A stretch of DNA of 64,000 nucleotides from Fusicatenibacter sp. (GTDB taxonomy: Bacteria > Bacillota > Clostridia > Lachnospirales > Lachnospiraceae): NCBI GenBank assembly GCA_022766945.1, contig JALEOU010000044.1, positions 1 to 64,000 of the forward strand, in the 5' to 3' direction. The position numbers and the translations under genes are program-made. Each line of letters starts with the position of its first letter. The first letter of the stretch is position 1. Shown here piece by piece: positions 28,496-37,931 of the stretch. The notes under the pieces were generated by a model. That model did no database searches, had not been told where the DNA came from, and worked only from the letters and a program-made list of their open reading frames with translations.

Positions 28496-30937
28496 TTACT
28501 CCTTTTCCTGCTGTTCCGTTTTTATCTGCACTGCAAGATCCGCCAGACTCTCCAGTGTAGCTTCCCTGGCGATATAGATCTTCATGCCGTATTCCGATGC
28601 TGCCTCTGCGGTCTTATGACCGATACATGCCGCTTTCAAATGTGACAGATCTGTCGTTCCAACTGCTTGTACAAAGCCACGAACCGTTGATGCGCTGGTA
28701 AATACAACAAGGTCAATTTCCTCTTCCCTGCAGAGTTTTTGTTCGATTCCGATTCCGGATGTTTCGTATGAGGTCTCGTAGATCGGCACATCATCGATTA
28801 CGATCCCCGGGACTTTTGCGAGTTCCTCCAGAATTTCTGTTCCGCCCATTGACGCTCTCGGAAGAAGAATGCGGTCACCTTCTTTCATTTTCCACGCTAA
28901 CGCTCTTCCAAGACTTTCACCGTCATATGTTTTCGGAACCAGATCCGGCAGAATTCCTCTGTTTTGCAGTTCCTTTTTCGTCCCTTCTCCAATCGCTGCG
29001 ATCAGACAGCCCGACAGACTTCTCAAATCTTTCTTTTCCTGAAGAAGTGCATCAAAGAATACCCGGACTCCATAGGGACTGGTAAATGCAATCCACTGAT
29101 ATCTGCAAATCTCTTTGATTGCTTCCTGTAAAGTGCAATTATCCGAAATCGGCTCTGTCACAATCGCTGGCAATTCCAGTACCTCCGCACCCATCCTACG
29201 TAAAAGATCTGACATTTTCCCGGAACGCTCCGCCGGACGTGTCACTACAATCTTGTATCCGGAAAGCGGCAGTTTCTCATACCATGCAAACTGGTCCGCA
29301 AGTGCACACACTTTCCCGACAACGATGATGGCAGGCGTCACTACTCCTATTTTCCTCACTTCTTCGGAAAGTGTTCCAATTTCCGCTACAATTCTCTTCT
29401 GTCTGGCAGTGGTACCTTTCTGTAATACTGCAGCCGGCATATGCGGATCCATTCCCGCGTCAAGAAGACCTTTCATGATGCCGTCCAGTGCAGTAATGCC
29501 CATCAGAAAAACGAGCGTTCCCTTTGTACGCACAAGCGCATCAAATGCAATCTGCAGCGGCTCCCCGTTTTTCTGATGGCCGGTAATAATATGTACCGAC
29601 GAACAATAATCTCTGTGGGTTACCGGAATTCCATTATAAGCGGGTACTGCAATCGGAGAGGTTACTCCAGGTATCACTTCGTATGGAACACCGTTTTCTG
29701 AGAGAAGCTCCAGTTCTTCACCGCCTCTTCCAAACAAGAAAGGATCCCCACCTTTTAGCCTTACAACCCGAAGCCCTTTTTTCGCTTCACCAAGGAGGCA
29801 AAGGTTAATCTCTTCCTGCGGCATCGTATGATGCCCTGCACGTTTTCCTACATCAATCATTCTGGCACTTTTGGGAATCATTGCGAGAATACTATCTCCC
29901 ACCAGACGATCATAGACAACCACCTGTGCTTCTTCCAGAACCCGCTTTCCTTTGATCGTCAACAAACCTGCATCTCCGGGTCCTGCTCCCACAAGGTATA
30001 CTTTTCCCATTTTTGCTGCCTGTGTTTCTTCGCTCTTCTCTGTCCCTACTTCTGATGGACTTTCTGTTTTCGAAAGAAAACGAAGCGCAAGCTTCTTTCC
30101 AAGCTGTTCCGCATCCTGGATATTTCCCTCTATTTCATCAATCCGAATCCCTTCTTCATCATCCAGATAGAAAAGTCCCCGGAGTTTCAGAATATTGCCA
30201 TCAATTTTGGCATGAGCCGCTACCGGTGAAGAACATCCTCCGTTTAACGTCCGAACAAAAGCACGTTCAGCAAGAGCCGCAGATCTGCTCATCTGGCAGT
30301 CAAATTCCTGTAGATATGAATAATCTCTTCCCTTTTTTCCCTGAACTGCAAGAATTCCCTGTCCTGCTGCGGGAATTACTTCCTCCGTTGAAAAATAACG
30401 GCTGATTCTTTTTTCATACCCCATTCTTTTCATTCCTGCCGCAGCCAATATCAATGCTCCGTACTGTCCTTCATCTAACTTTTTTAGACGTGTGACCAGA
30501 TTTCCGCGGACACTCTCAAAACGGGCATTTGGATAAAGTTTCTGCAGCTGCAGAATTCTCCGAAGGCTTGATGTTCCGATGGGTTTAGCAAAATCGATGG
30601 TATCCTGTCCTTTCGGAAGCACTAAAACATCTCTCTCATCCTCGCGTTTGGAATATGCTACCAGAGGCAGCTCTTCCGGAACTTCCATCGGGATATCCTT
30701 CAAACTATGTACAGACAAATCTGTTTTGTCCTCCAGCAATGCCCGGTCAAGCTCTTTCACAAACAAGCCTTTTCCACCAACATTTTCCAAAGGGCGATCA
30801 AGGATTTTGTCTCCTGTTGTTTTCATCGTTACGAGAGATACTTCTGCATCCGGTACATGACTCATCAGGTATTCCTGTACCATCTCAGACTGGATCACTG
30901 CCAGCCTGCTCTCACGGCTTCCAATCCGTATTTTCAT
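28496..30937 (-). CDS. hemC-cobA-hemD: HemC-CobA-HemD triple fusion
   Basis: An 813-aa fusion. Residues 1-290 are porphobilinogen deaminase (IGSRESRLAVIQ; the dipyrromethane cofactor cysteine is Cys235 in LNGGCSSPVAAHA). A 20-residue Glu/Ser/Thr linker follows. Residues 310-555 are uroporphyrinogen-III C2/C7 methyltransferase (VYLVGAGPGDAGLLTIKG, RLKGGDPFLFGRGGEE, PGVTSPIAVPAYNGIPVTHR). Residues 557-813 are uroporphyrinogen-III synthase (IVVTRPAERSGK, AFTSPYGVRVFFDAL, VFTSASTVRGF). One chain therefore converts porphobilinogen to precorrin-2. Confidence 0.95.
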   Translation of the reverse strand: MKIRIGSRESRLAVIQSEMVQEYLMSHVPDAEVSLVTMKTTGDKILDRPLENVGGKGLFVKELDRALLEDKTDLSVHSLKDIPMEVPEELPLVAYSKREDERDVLVLPKGQDTIDFAKPIGTSSLRRILQLQKLYPNARFESVRGNLVTRLKKLDEGQYGALILAAAGMKRMGYEKRISRYFSTEEVIPAAGQGILAVQGKKGRDYSYLQEFDCQMSRSAALAERAFVRTLNGGCSSPVAAHAKIDGNILKLRGLFYLDDEEGIRIDEIEGNIQDAEQLGKKLALRFLSKTESPSEVGTEKSEETQAAKMGKVYLVGAGPGDAGLLTIKGKRVLEEAQVVVYDRLVGDSILAMIPKSARMIDVGKRAGHHTMPQEEINLCLLGEAKKGLRVVRLKGGDPFLFGRGGEELELLSENGVPYEVIPGVTSPIAVPAYNGIPVTHRDYCSSVHIITGHQKNGEPLQIAFDALVRTKGTLVFLMGITALDGIMKGLLDAGMDPHMPAAVLQKGTTARQKRIVAEIGTLSEEVRKIGVVTPAIIVVGKVCALADQFAWYEKLPLSGYKIVVTRPAERSGKMSDLLRRMGAEVLELPAIVTEPISDNCTLQEAIKEICRYQWIAFTSPYGVRVFFDALLQEKKDLRSLSGCLIAAIGEGTKKELQNRGILPDLVPKTYDGESLGRALAWKMKEGDRILLPRASMGGTEILEELAKVPGIVIDDVPIYETSYETSGIGIEQKLCREEEIDLVVFTSASTVRGFVQAVGTTDLSHLKAACIGHKTAEAASEYGMKIYIAREATLESLADLAVQIKTEQQEKE

Positions 30938-30946
30938 ACTTTAGCC

Positions 30947-32191
30947 TCACTCCTTTGCTTCCTTCTTCTTGTCATACAGCTGTTCCAGGCTGGATACGCA
31001 TTCCAGAAAATGATCCCGTTCCATGGAATCTTTCATATAAAACATCATCTTGTTCACAACTTTTCCCGCAGCTGTATCGATCTGACGTTTCAGAGTCTCC
31101 TGTTCTCCTTCCGATAATGGGAGTTTTCGAAGTATTCTGTGGATTCGAAGATTCAGATCCTCCACCGCGTCAGACTCGATTTCCTTCATACGAGGAACCA
31201 GATCCAACGCATTATACCATCGATAAAACTCCTCCATCTCTTCCGACAGAATCTGTTCTGCTTTTCTTAATGCGCTTTCATTTCCTTCCGCTCCATTCAG
31301 CCTAAAATCATCAATATCATATAAGGTAATCAACTCCAGTTCTCCGATGGATGGCTCAATATCACGCGGAACAGCCAAATCTATCAAATACATTGGGTGA
31401 GAAATCTCAAGGTTATCCAGCAATTCCTGTCGGATTGTACAATTTGGACTCGAAGTAGCACTGACTACAATATCACACTGCGGAAACAATTCCATCCGTT
31501 CTCCATAATGAATTCTTTTACATCCAGGCGGAATCGCAACTACCCCGCTTCGATACTGACGAACCGTCACAGTGACATCCGCACCTGCCCTTTTCAGTGT
31601 GATAGCAGCAAGTTTTCCCATTTCACCATTTCCGATTACCATACAGGTTTTCCCGTGCAGATCAACTCCATCATCTGCAAGCATGGCAATCGCACGATCC
31701 ATAGCAGTTGCATTTGCATGCGTAAATGTCACCTCTGTCTTAACTCGTTTTGCTGCTGTCACTGCGCCGCGAAAAAGCACCTCAAGTACATTGTCCGTAC
31801 AATAATTCTCTCTGGAAAGAGAAAGTGCATCTTTTACCTGAGAGATAATCTGATCCTCCGCCAATATCATCGATTTCAGTCCACAGGTGAGATGAAAAAG
31901 ATGCTCTACCGCCTCATGCTCCTCTCTTATAATAAAACAGTCTCTGTATTGCGCCGGATCCAGATTCTTTTGCGCGCAAAGCAGTGCGAGTAGATCCTCC
32001 CGCCACTCCTGATCCGTACTCACCCACAATTCCATACGGTTACAGGTAGACAAAAGAACACATCCCCTGATTCCTTCCAGGTTTTTGAATTGTCTCTCAG
32101 CCTCCGCAGCAGCTTTTTGCGTAAATGAAAATCTGGCACGCAGATCCACATCCGCAAGACTGTGATCTATTCCAATCATCCGGATACTCAT
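30947..32191 (-). CDS. hemA: Glutamyl-tRNA reductase
   Basis: A 414-aa first enzyme of the C5 tetrapyrrole route. The catalytic Cys50 lies in LLSTCNRMELW; the NADPH domain has VIGNGEMGKLAAITL; the dimerisation domain is at the C-terminus. The ATG at 32191 lies after AAAGGAGC; an upstream ATG would include that ribosome site in the coding frame. It heads the roughly 17-kb operon that ends with cbiC. No heme- or B12-linked leader is visible in front of it. Confidence 0.95.
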   Translation of the reverse strand: MSIRMIGIDHSLADVDLRARFSFTQKAAAEAERQFKNLEGIRGCVLLSTCNRMELWVSTDQEWREDLLALLCAQKNLDPAQYRDCFIIREEHEAVEHLFHLTCGLKSMILAEDQIISQVKDALSLSRENYCTDNVLEVLFRGAVTAAKRVKTEVTFTHANATAMDRAIAMLADDGVDLHGKTCMVIGNGEMGKLAAITLKRAGADVTVTVRQYRSGVVAIPPGCKRIHYGERMELFPQCDIVVSATSSPNCTIRQELLDNLEISHPMYLIDLAVPRDIEPSIGELELITLYDIDDFRLNGAEGNESALRKAEQILSEEMEEFYRWYNALDLVPRMKEIESDAVEDLNLRIHRILRKLPLSEGEQETLKRQIDTAAGKVVNKMMFYMKDSMERDHFLECVSSLEQLYDKKKEAKE

Positions 32192-32224
32192 CTTAACTAT
32201 GCTCCTTTTTCCATATTCCAACCT

Positions 32225-32253
32225 ATCATACCACAGAATGTCAGAATTCTGAA
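32225..32253 (-). promoter_or_regulatory. Likely promoter of the hem-cbi operon
   Basis: TTCAGA (complement 32248-32253), a 17-bp spacer and TATGAT (complement 32225-32230), about 34 bases before the hemA start. The -35 matches the consensus only partly. Confidence 0.5.
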
Positions 32254-32339
32254 CAGTTTTTCATAAAAATATTTGAGCTGATTTACAGTTATTAAATCTT
32301 CCGGACTTTTTAATTACATGCATGTCAATTCATAAATAA

Positions 32340-32372
32340 GATGCCACACTCTGCATACAAGAGTGTGGCATC
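32340..32372 (-). terminator. Terminator of the mutS-like gene
   Basis: A perfect 12-bp stem, GATGCCACACTC / GAGTGTGGCATC, followed on the minus strand by TTATTTAT. It separates the MutS-like gene from hemA. Confidence 0.75.
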
Positions 32373-32386
32373 CCACGTAAAACTTT

Positions 32387-34087
32387 TCATTCATTCAGTT
32401 GTTCCCAGATCCCGTTTTCTTCAAATCTGGCTGCCGCTTTTTTTGCTCCTTCTACAATTTCTCTTTCGTATCCCATGACAGAAAGCAGTGCGATTGCATT
32501 TCTTCCCACTGCTCTGCCTTCTTTCAAAAGATAGTCGAACTCCACATCCTGATCCGTTACCTTTTCTTCAAAATGGTAATTTGTGTACAGTTCTTCCAGA
32601 ATATAGGTCAGCTCAATATCATGCGTGGCCGCGAAACAGAGTACCTGTGGTTTGCGAAGGCTGAAAAGTACCTGTGAGGATGCAGCGATTCGTTCTACGG
32701 TATTGGTACCGCGGAAGACTTCATCGATTACACAAAGCAGCGGTTCTTTTTTCCTGCTTTGATCAAGGATTCTTTTCACTGATCGTATTTCCACAATGTA
32801 GTAACTTTCTCCATTTTCAATATCATCGCGAAGAGCCATAGATGTCATTACCCTGCACATCACGCTTTGGTAAGAATGGGACAGACTGGTATCAATGGAT
32901 TGCGCAAGAATCGCGTTTAATGCCACACTCTTCAAAAAGGTCGATTTTCCAGAAGCATTGGAACCGGTAATCAGGATTCCTCTTTTCGCACAGATACTGT
33001 TCGCTACAGGTTCCATAAGCAGCGGATGATACAGATCCTCCAGATCCATCACAAATTCTTCTATTCTGCCATTTGAAACATATTCCGGTATGCAATAAAA
33101 AGGAAGAGATTTTCGATACGAGGCAACGGATATGGCAAAATCAAGCACTCCGATATCGCTGATCATCTGCGTTAAAGTATTGCTGTTCTGCTTCAGATCC
33201 CGGATCACAGAATAAAAGGAAATAAAATCGAAAAGGAAAAATGTATTAAAGTAAGAAGAAAGCATACTGGCAAGATCCCCATCCATTCCTCTTGTATGAA
33301 TCAAAGTAATGCATTTTTTCCTGATTCCGCGCATTTTTCTACTTTCTACTTGAAGACGCAAAAGATAATCAGATAGTTCCGGTATTTCCATTTTTCCAAG
33401 TTTCCCGGCTGTCCGCAAAATCCTCAGAACACACATAAGACTCTTCAAACAGGCATCAATCCTGCCGGATTCCCTGCTGTGCACAATCACATTGATCGTC
33501 AGAAAGCTTATAAACACCATCATTCCAATAGCAGGCCAGACAAAAAGAAATGCAATTCCAACAAGCGCGGATGCAGACAGAAAAAAGTATTTCTTTCTGC
33601 TTCTTTTCGGAACATTTCGAATCGCATCGATATAATCAGAGATCGAATAGCCATAAATTCTTCCAATCCCATCCAGTGCTTCCTGTACCAAAACACGTTC
33701 TTTTTCATGACAGTCAAAATAGGAGATCAGGCGTTCTCGTTCGTTTAATACGGTTTCGTCAAGCTCTGGCATTCGGAGAGCACAATAGAGGTATTCATCT
33801 CCACACGCTGACATACTGTGGTTTATTTTTTGATAAACCAGATCCATATTCAAATCATTCCATGTAATGTCATCTATACTCAGGCTTTCCCCATATTTTC
33901 GTCTCGCATAATCCGCCATACAGGCAAGCTCTTCTGCCTGATACTCCCTGTGGGGTATCGTACCCCACAGGTCAACGATTCGTTTGCGACGACGCTTCTT
34001 TTGACTGTGGTTTTCTCTTATCATCAGAACCATAGCTGCTGCGATCAGAACCGCAACTGGCAGTATTTCCTGATATCCTGTATCCAT
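32387..34087 (-). CDS. Membrane-anchored MutS-family ATPase
   Basis: A 566-aa protein with an N-terminal hydrophobic helix (about 8-24), a Lys/Arg-rich patch and a further pair of hydrophobic segments near 170-205. It ends in a MutS-type ATPase: Walker A GSNASGKSTFLKSVALNAILA (about 375-395) and Walker B LLCVIDEVFRGTNTVERI. It lacks the mismatch-binding domain of MutS1 and the Smr domain of MutS2. Such membrane MutS relatives are common in Firmicutes but their role is not established. A mismatch-repair label would be misleading. AAGGAG precedes the ATG. It probably has its own transcript, ending at the hairpin before hemA. Confidence 0.82.
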   Translation of the reverse strand: MDTGYQEILPVAVLIAAAMVLMIRENHSQKKRRRKRIVDLWGTIPHREYQAEELACMADYARRKYGESLSIDDITWNDLNMDLVYQKINHSMSACGDEYLYCALRMPELDETVLNERERLISYFDCHEKERVLVQEALDGIGRIYGYSISDYIDAIRNVPKRSRKKYFFLSASALVGIAFLFVWPAIGMMVFISFLTINVIVHSRESGRIDACLKSLMCVLRILRTAGKLGKMEIPELSDYLLRLQVESRKMRGIRKKCITLIHTRGMDGDLASMLSSYFNTFFLFDFISFYSVIRDLKQNSNTLTQMISDIGVLDFAISVASYRKSLPFYCIPEYVSNGRIEEFVMDLEDLYHPLLMEPVANSICAKRGILITGSNASGKSTFLKSVALNAILAQSIDTSLSHSYQSVMCRVMTSMALRDDIENGESYYIVEIRSVKRILDQSRKKEPLLCVIDEVFRGTNTVERIAASSQVLFSLRKPQVLCFAATHDIELTYILEELYTNYHFEEKVTDQDVEFDYLLKEGRAVGRNAIALLSVMGYEREIVEGAKKAAARFEENGIWEQLNE

Positions 34088-34168
34088 ATTCTGTACTCCT
34101 TTTGGATCTTTCCTGCTGTATTATTTCTCGCAGGGAGTCGATGGATGTATTATAGCACACATGGTATC

Positions 34169-36802
34169 TTAACTGCTACCTGAATTATCCGAAACAGGGA
34201 TTTCATTAATCACAATATCATTGTGAGAATAATCGTCATACCGATACCTGTGGTTTTCAAACAGAACTCTGGTCCCTTTCGCGTTTATGCTTAAATCCGC
34301 TGTGACAAGAAATATGTCTTCTGCATTTTTTCCATATTCCGGTACTTCCATGTTTTGTATGCTTACATTCTCCGTTCCTGTCACGCTGATGACACCGTAT
34401 CGGTTAACATTCCATTCTGATATTTCATAAGAAGTTCCAAATGGAATTCCCTGGAGTGTTTTTTCCATTATCACGGAACCATCTTTTTCTGTATGGCTAT
34501 TTACATATTGCGCGTCAAACAGAAAAACCATTTGATATTCATGATCATTCCCCCAGAGGTCCTTACCTTTAACCGTCAAAATAAATGTGGGATTGCCATG
34601 CGACCAGACAATTTCGTCTGTCATGATTTTCTTGGCCAGTGTAATCTCCGCCAAAGGAGGATCTTCCATGCAGATGCTCTGTAACTCACCCGTTTCCAGA
34701 ACTTCGAATTTCATCGGTTCTGCTTTCATATAACCCTCCGGAGCACTGATCTCTTCCAGCAGATATCTTCCGGCAGCAATATGGTTGAAACGCAACGGTT
34801 CCTCATCGCTGATCCATTCGCAAATCAGATTGCCGTCCTCATCTGTCAGACGGAGCTGTGCGCCGGATAACAGCTTTTGAGAAACGCTGTTCTTTTTTGA
34901 GATTGCGAGCTTTATAAAATCATTTTCCACCTCAATGACTCCGTCTGTTGCTTCCGCACACACTCCATATTGATCAACAGTAAATTGTCTGACCGTTGTA
35001 TCGGTCACATAACCGGATGGCGCCTGAATTTCCTTGTAGCAATAAGTTCCCGTTGCCAGGCCAGTGAGTACGGCTCTTCCATCGGATCCCGTAACAATAC
35101 GAATCTGTTCTTCCGGATATTCCTGATTCCAGTACAAAAACACAGCACCGGAAAGACTCAGAGTTGCTTCTTCACCTTCTGCCTTTTTTCCTGTCTTATG
35201 GATGATAATCTGATTTTTCTGATCCTCAAAAGAAACCTCTTTTGTCACAAGCAGGGTATCTGCATCTTTCCACGAAAGTGTCACTTCTTTTCTCTCGTCA
35301 TTCAAAAGATAACCGTTGGATGGCCGTATCTCCTGGACCATATACGTTCCATAATCCAGTTCCGATGAAACCGCCACACCATTTTGGGTGGTGATTGTGT
35401 CTGCAACATCACCTTTCTTATAGATTTGCTGTCCGTCCGGAGTGCTGATATCCTCGCCTGCAATTATCTGAAAGACAGTTCCTGAAAGAGGTTCCTTCGT
35501 ATCTGCATCCGTCTTTTTTACCGTGATCTTGCCCTTTCCGCGCTGATTTGTTACCCGGAAAAGGATCGTTTCGGTTCCTGGCTCATCAACAACAAATTCC
35601 TGTGTCCAGTTTCCCACATACCCTGTCGGAACTTCCTCTTCGACTTTAAATTTTCCCTGATTCTGTTCTGTATATTCCAGATTATATCTGCAATATCTCC
35701 CAGTCTCTTCTTCCCAGTCCAGAAAACCAGCAAAATCCCAGGCAGAACCGTTCCACTCATAAAGCTCAAACTTAACATTTCGAAGGAGCAGACCGCTTTT
35801 GGCATCTGTCTTTTCGATGATCAGGTCTGCCTTTTTCGTAAACTGGCACATAATCTCAGAAGTATAACCAAACTCACAGGTCATCCACGCCAGGACGTCT
35901 CCGCCTTTTGTGTCATAAATTCCTTTCCATCTTTTCATCTCATTATCATTTTCCCAATTATTATAGTCGATCCGATGATAATAGATGCCTTCCGGGTTTT
36001 TATCGCCGTTGACAAATGTGAGGGTCTGGCTTTCTCCTTTGTATGTATAAGTAACCCAGCCATTGGGATTCTTCGGTGAAGTTTCGCTTCCGTCTGACCA
36101 GATAATTCCGGTTTTCTCCTCATATCCCATTCTTGCCATGGCAGCCTGATTGAAATAGATATTTTCAATCTGATCATGAACCTGAAATCCCTGATAAAAA
36201 TCCAGATCCGAAAGCGTAAAATGGCCTTCCAACGATACGGGCTGCATACGATCATCAAAATAGGAAAAGCGTACGGTAACAGACAAAAGACCCTTGATAT
36301 CAATAACCGGTTTATTGTCATCCACAGAGACAATCACACTGGTGTAAGAATCATCGGGAAGGTTCTGATGTTTCTCCCAGTCCAGAAGCGTAATCCGAAG
36401 ATTGATCTGTTTTCCCTGATAAACCCCTACATTCGTATAGTCAACATACATCTTCCCTTTACGTTCATCAGCCGCAATAAAAGAACGGGTGTTACTCCAC
36501 GCTGTGATATCCGCCTGCTTCCACCAGGTGGATATAATCTGCGCCTCCTGTTGTCCGTATACACAAAAATCATTATCCCAGTTCTCGGAAAAACATATTT
36601 CTGTCTGACTCGTAATAATCGGACTAAACTGGTAATACCCGTCGATCATATCTGTTTCCGAAACAAGAATCCCATTTGACATACTATCCAGAGAATCATA
36701 GTTTGCAGCTGCAACTACAGCCTGCGCGAAAAGCAGACGGATCAGGATAAGAATGATTGCCAGGGGAACTATTTTCCAAAGCCTTTTCAAAAAATCTGTC
36801 AT
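34169..36802 (-). CDS. Large Cna-B/SpaA-repeat surface protein
   Basis: An 877-aa secreted protein with an N-terminal hydrophobic segment (about 12-32, ending AQAVVAAAN) that may be a signal or anchor. A ~370-residue region of unknown fold follows. At least three SpaA/Cna-B (prealbumin-like) units come next, each with a Lys near its start (ITVKKTDADT, IIIHKTGKK, LAISKKNS) and an E in YMVQEIRPS, YCYKEIQAPSGY or YLLEEISAPEGY, as needed for isopeptide cross-links. The C-terminus ends SDNSGSS with no LPxTG or membrane tail. The ATG at 36802 follows GAGGAGG, 2 bases from the preceding gene. Probable role: covalently stabilised surface or filament component. Confidence 0.78.
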   Translation of the reverse strand: MTDFLKRLWKIVPLAIILILIRLLFAQAVVAAANYDSLDSMSNGILVSETDMIDGYYQFSPIITSQTEICFSENWDNDFCVYGQQEAQIISTWWKQADITAWSNTRSFIAADERKGKMYVDYTNVGVYQGKQINLRITLLDWEKHQNLPDDSYTSVIVSVDDNKPVIDIKGLLSVTVRFSYFDDRMQPVSLEGHFTLSDLDFYQGFQVHDQIENIYFNQAAMARMGYEEKTGIIWSDGSETSPKNPNGWVTYTYKGESQTLTFVNGDKNPEGIYYHRIDYNNWENDNEMKRWKGIYDTKGGDVLAWMTCEFGYTSEIMCQFTKKADLIIEKTDAKSGLLLRNVKFELYEWNGSAWDFAGFLDWEEETGRYCRYNLEYTEQNQGKFKVEEEVPTGYVGNWTQEFVVDEPGTETILFRVTNQRGKGKITVKKTDADTKEPLSGTVFQIIAGEDISTPDGQQIYKKGDVADTITTQNGVAVSSELDYGTYMVQEIRPSNGYLLNDERKEVTLSWKDADTLLVTKEVSFEDQKNQIIIHKTGKKAEGEEATLSLSGAVFLYWNQEYPEEQIRIVTGSDGRAVLTGLATGTYCYKEIQAPSGYVTDTTVRQFTVDQYGVCAEATDGVIEVENDFIKLAISKKNSVSQKLLSGAQLRLTDEDGNLICEWISDEEPLRFNHIAAGRYLLEEISAPEGYMKAEPMKFEVLETGELQSICMEDPPLAEITLAKKIMTDEIVWSHGNPTFILTVKGKDLWGNDHEYQMVFLFDAQYVNSHTEKDGSVIMEKTLQGIPFGTSYEISEWNVNRYGVISVTGTENVSIQNMEVPEYGKNAEDIFLVTADLSINAKGTRVLFENHRYRYDDYSHNDIVINEIPVSDNSGSS

Positions 36803-36803
36803 C

Positions 36804-37931
36804 TTATTTCCTCCTCTTCCGGTTTCCCTTCTCACCCAGTACAGCGAAAAGGAAAACAGCACCAACTGCTGTGAGCAGCCACAGAACTACATTCTGTCCG
36901 TCTCCCGTCACAGGTCCAAAGACTTTCGATGGAAGTTCTTCAAATCTGGCAGAGAAAATCCATTTTTCATCCGTCTGGGCCATGGCATATTCATTTTTCA
37001 TGTCCTCAGGTACCAAAAGAATAAATTTCATGCTCTTATCGCAACCGGGTTCAAAGACACCAAGGCTGATTTCCTGTTGTAATTCCGCTGATCTTAAGCT
37101 TCCCTGATATACCTGTTTTCCATCCAGTTCAATGATAAGCTGTATCTTCTGCGATAAATCTCCGGAATTTTCACCTGCTTTGGTCGAAAAAAAGAGTTCC
37201 GTCTCTGTTTTTGATGGATTCTGTATCCGAACGGTATCGCTGACCAGATCACCCGGCATCAACAGACCAAAATTTGCGAAAAAATCTTCCGGTAATGCCA
37301 CCAGTTCCGAGGCATCTTCTTTCAGTTCCACATTCAGATTCTGATAGTTCCTGTTGATCGTCACCGATTCTCCCGATTTATGAATACAAACCTCCGGTTC
37401 ATAGCTGCCCCACGGATCTGAGCTATCAAAATCCGGTGTGAAATTAGCAGACTGAATTGCCTCAGCCGTGATATTGAGTAAAAATCTTTTCTCAGCTTCT
37501 GTTTCCGTCCAGTCAGAAGGAATCTTTACCTCACGGAAAAGATCAATTGATTCTCCTTCTTCCAGCGGCTTCCTATAGTAATAATACTCTCCCTGTAAAA
37601 TCCAGATTGCAGTATTGATATCACATTCCACTTCAGAATGGGAGGTTATTTCACTTTGGTCAAGCGCAACCTTCACTCGCACATAACACGGCATTGCAAG
37701 ATTGGTGATCCTGGGTATTTTCGAAATCGTTTCTGACGGCAGCACAATTCTCTCCGATTCCCCATAGGTCGTACCAGCTCTTGTCAATTCTTCCAGAGAA
37801 ATATTCACATCTCCAATTGACAGATGGTTCTGTACTTCCACGCTGGTATTCCGGTATGCAAAAACTGCAATTGTTCCACTAAAAAGTAGGAAAACAAGCA
37901 ACATCAAACTTACGATTCCTTTATGTCTCAT
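36804..37931 (-). CDS. TasA/camelysin-like surface protein with anchor tail
   Basis: A 375-aa protein with a signal peptide (about 5-25, GTIAVFAYRN) followed by NHLSIGDVNISLEEL, the pattern of SipW-dependent TasA/camelysin proteins (new N-terminus, then VGxV/IxxxxEE). A second beta-rich unit spans about 190-330. The C-terminus has FGPVTGDG, a hydrophobic helix (about 348-366) and the basic tail GNRKRRK, which resembles a sortase signal with a non-standard motif. It overlaps the next upstream gene by 11 bases. Confidence 0.72.
   Translation of the reverse strand: MRHKGIVSLMLLVFLLFSGTIAVFAYRNTSVEVQNHLSIGDVNISLEELTRAGTTYGESERIVLPSETISKIPRITNLAMPCYVRVKVALDQSEITSHSEVECDINTAIWILQGEYYYYRKPLEEGESIDLFREVKIPSDWTETEAEKRFLLNITAEAIQSANFTPDFDSSDPWGSYEPEVCIHKSGESVTINRNYQNLNVELKEDASELVALPEDFFANFGLLMPGDLVSDTVRIQNPSKTETELFFSTKAGENSGDLSQKIQLIIELDGKQVYQGSLRSAELQQEISLGVFEPGCDKSMKFILLVPEDMKNEYAMAQTDEKWIFSARFEELPSKVFGPVTGDGQNVVLWLLTAVGAVFLFAVLGEKGNRKRRK

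Noticed and set aside
32248-32260. Another end of the inverted-repeat family (CTGAACAGTTTTT)
   Set aside because: The match stops after CTGAACAGT and has no partner end nearby.
32192-32386. A B12 or heme riboswitch upstream of hemA
   Set aside because: Only about 195 bases, with a terminator hairpin and a promoter; no aptamer blocks found.
34169-36802. LPxTG anchor in the Cna-B protein
   Set aside because: The C-terminus ends in a hydrophilic tail with no sorting motif or membrane helix.
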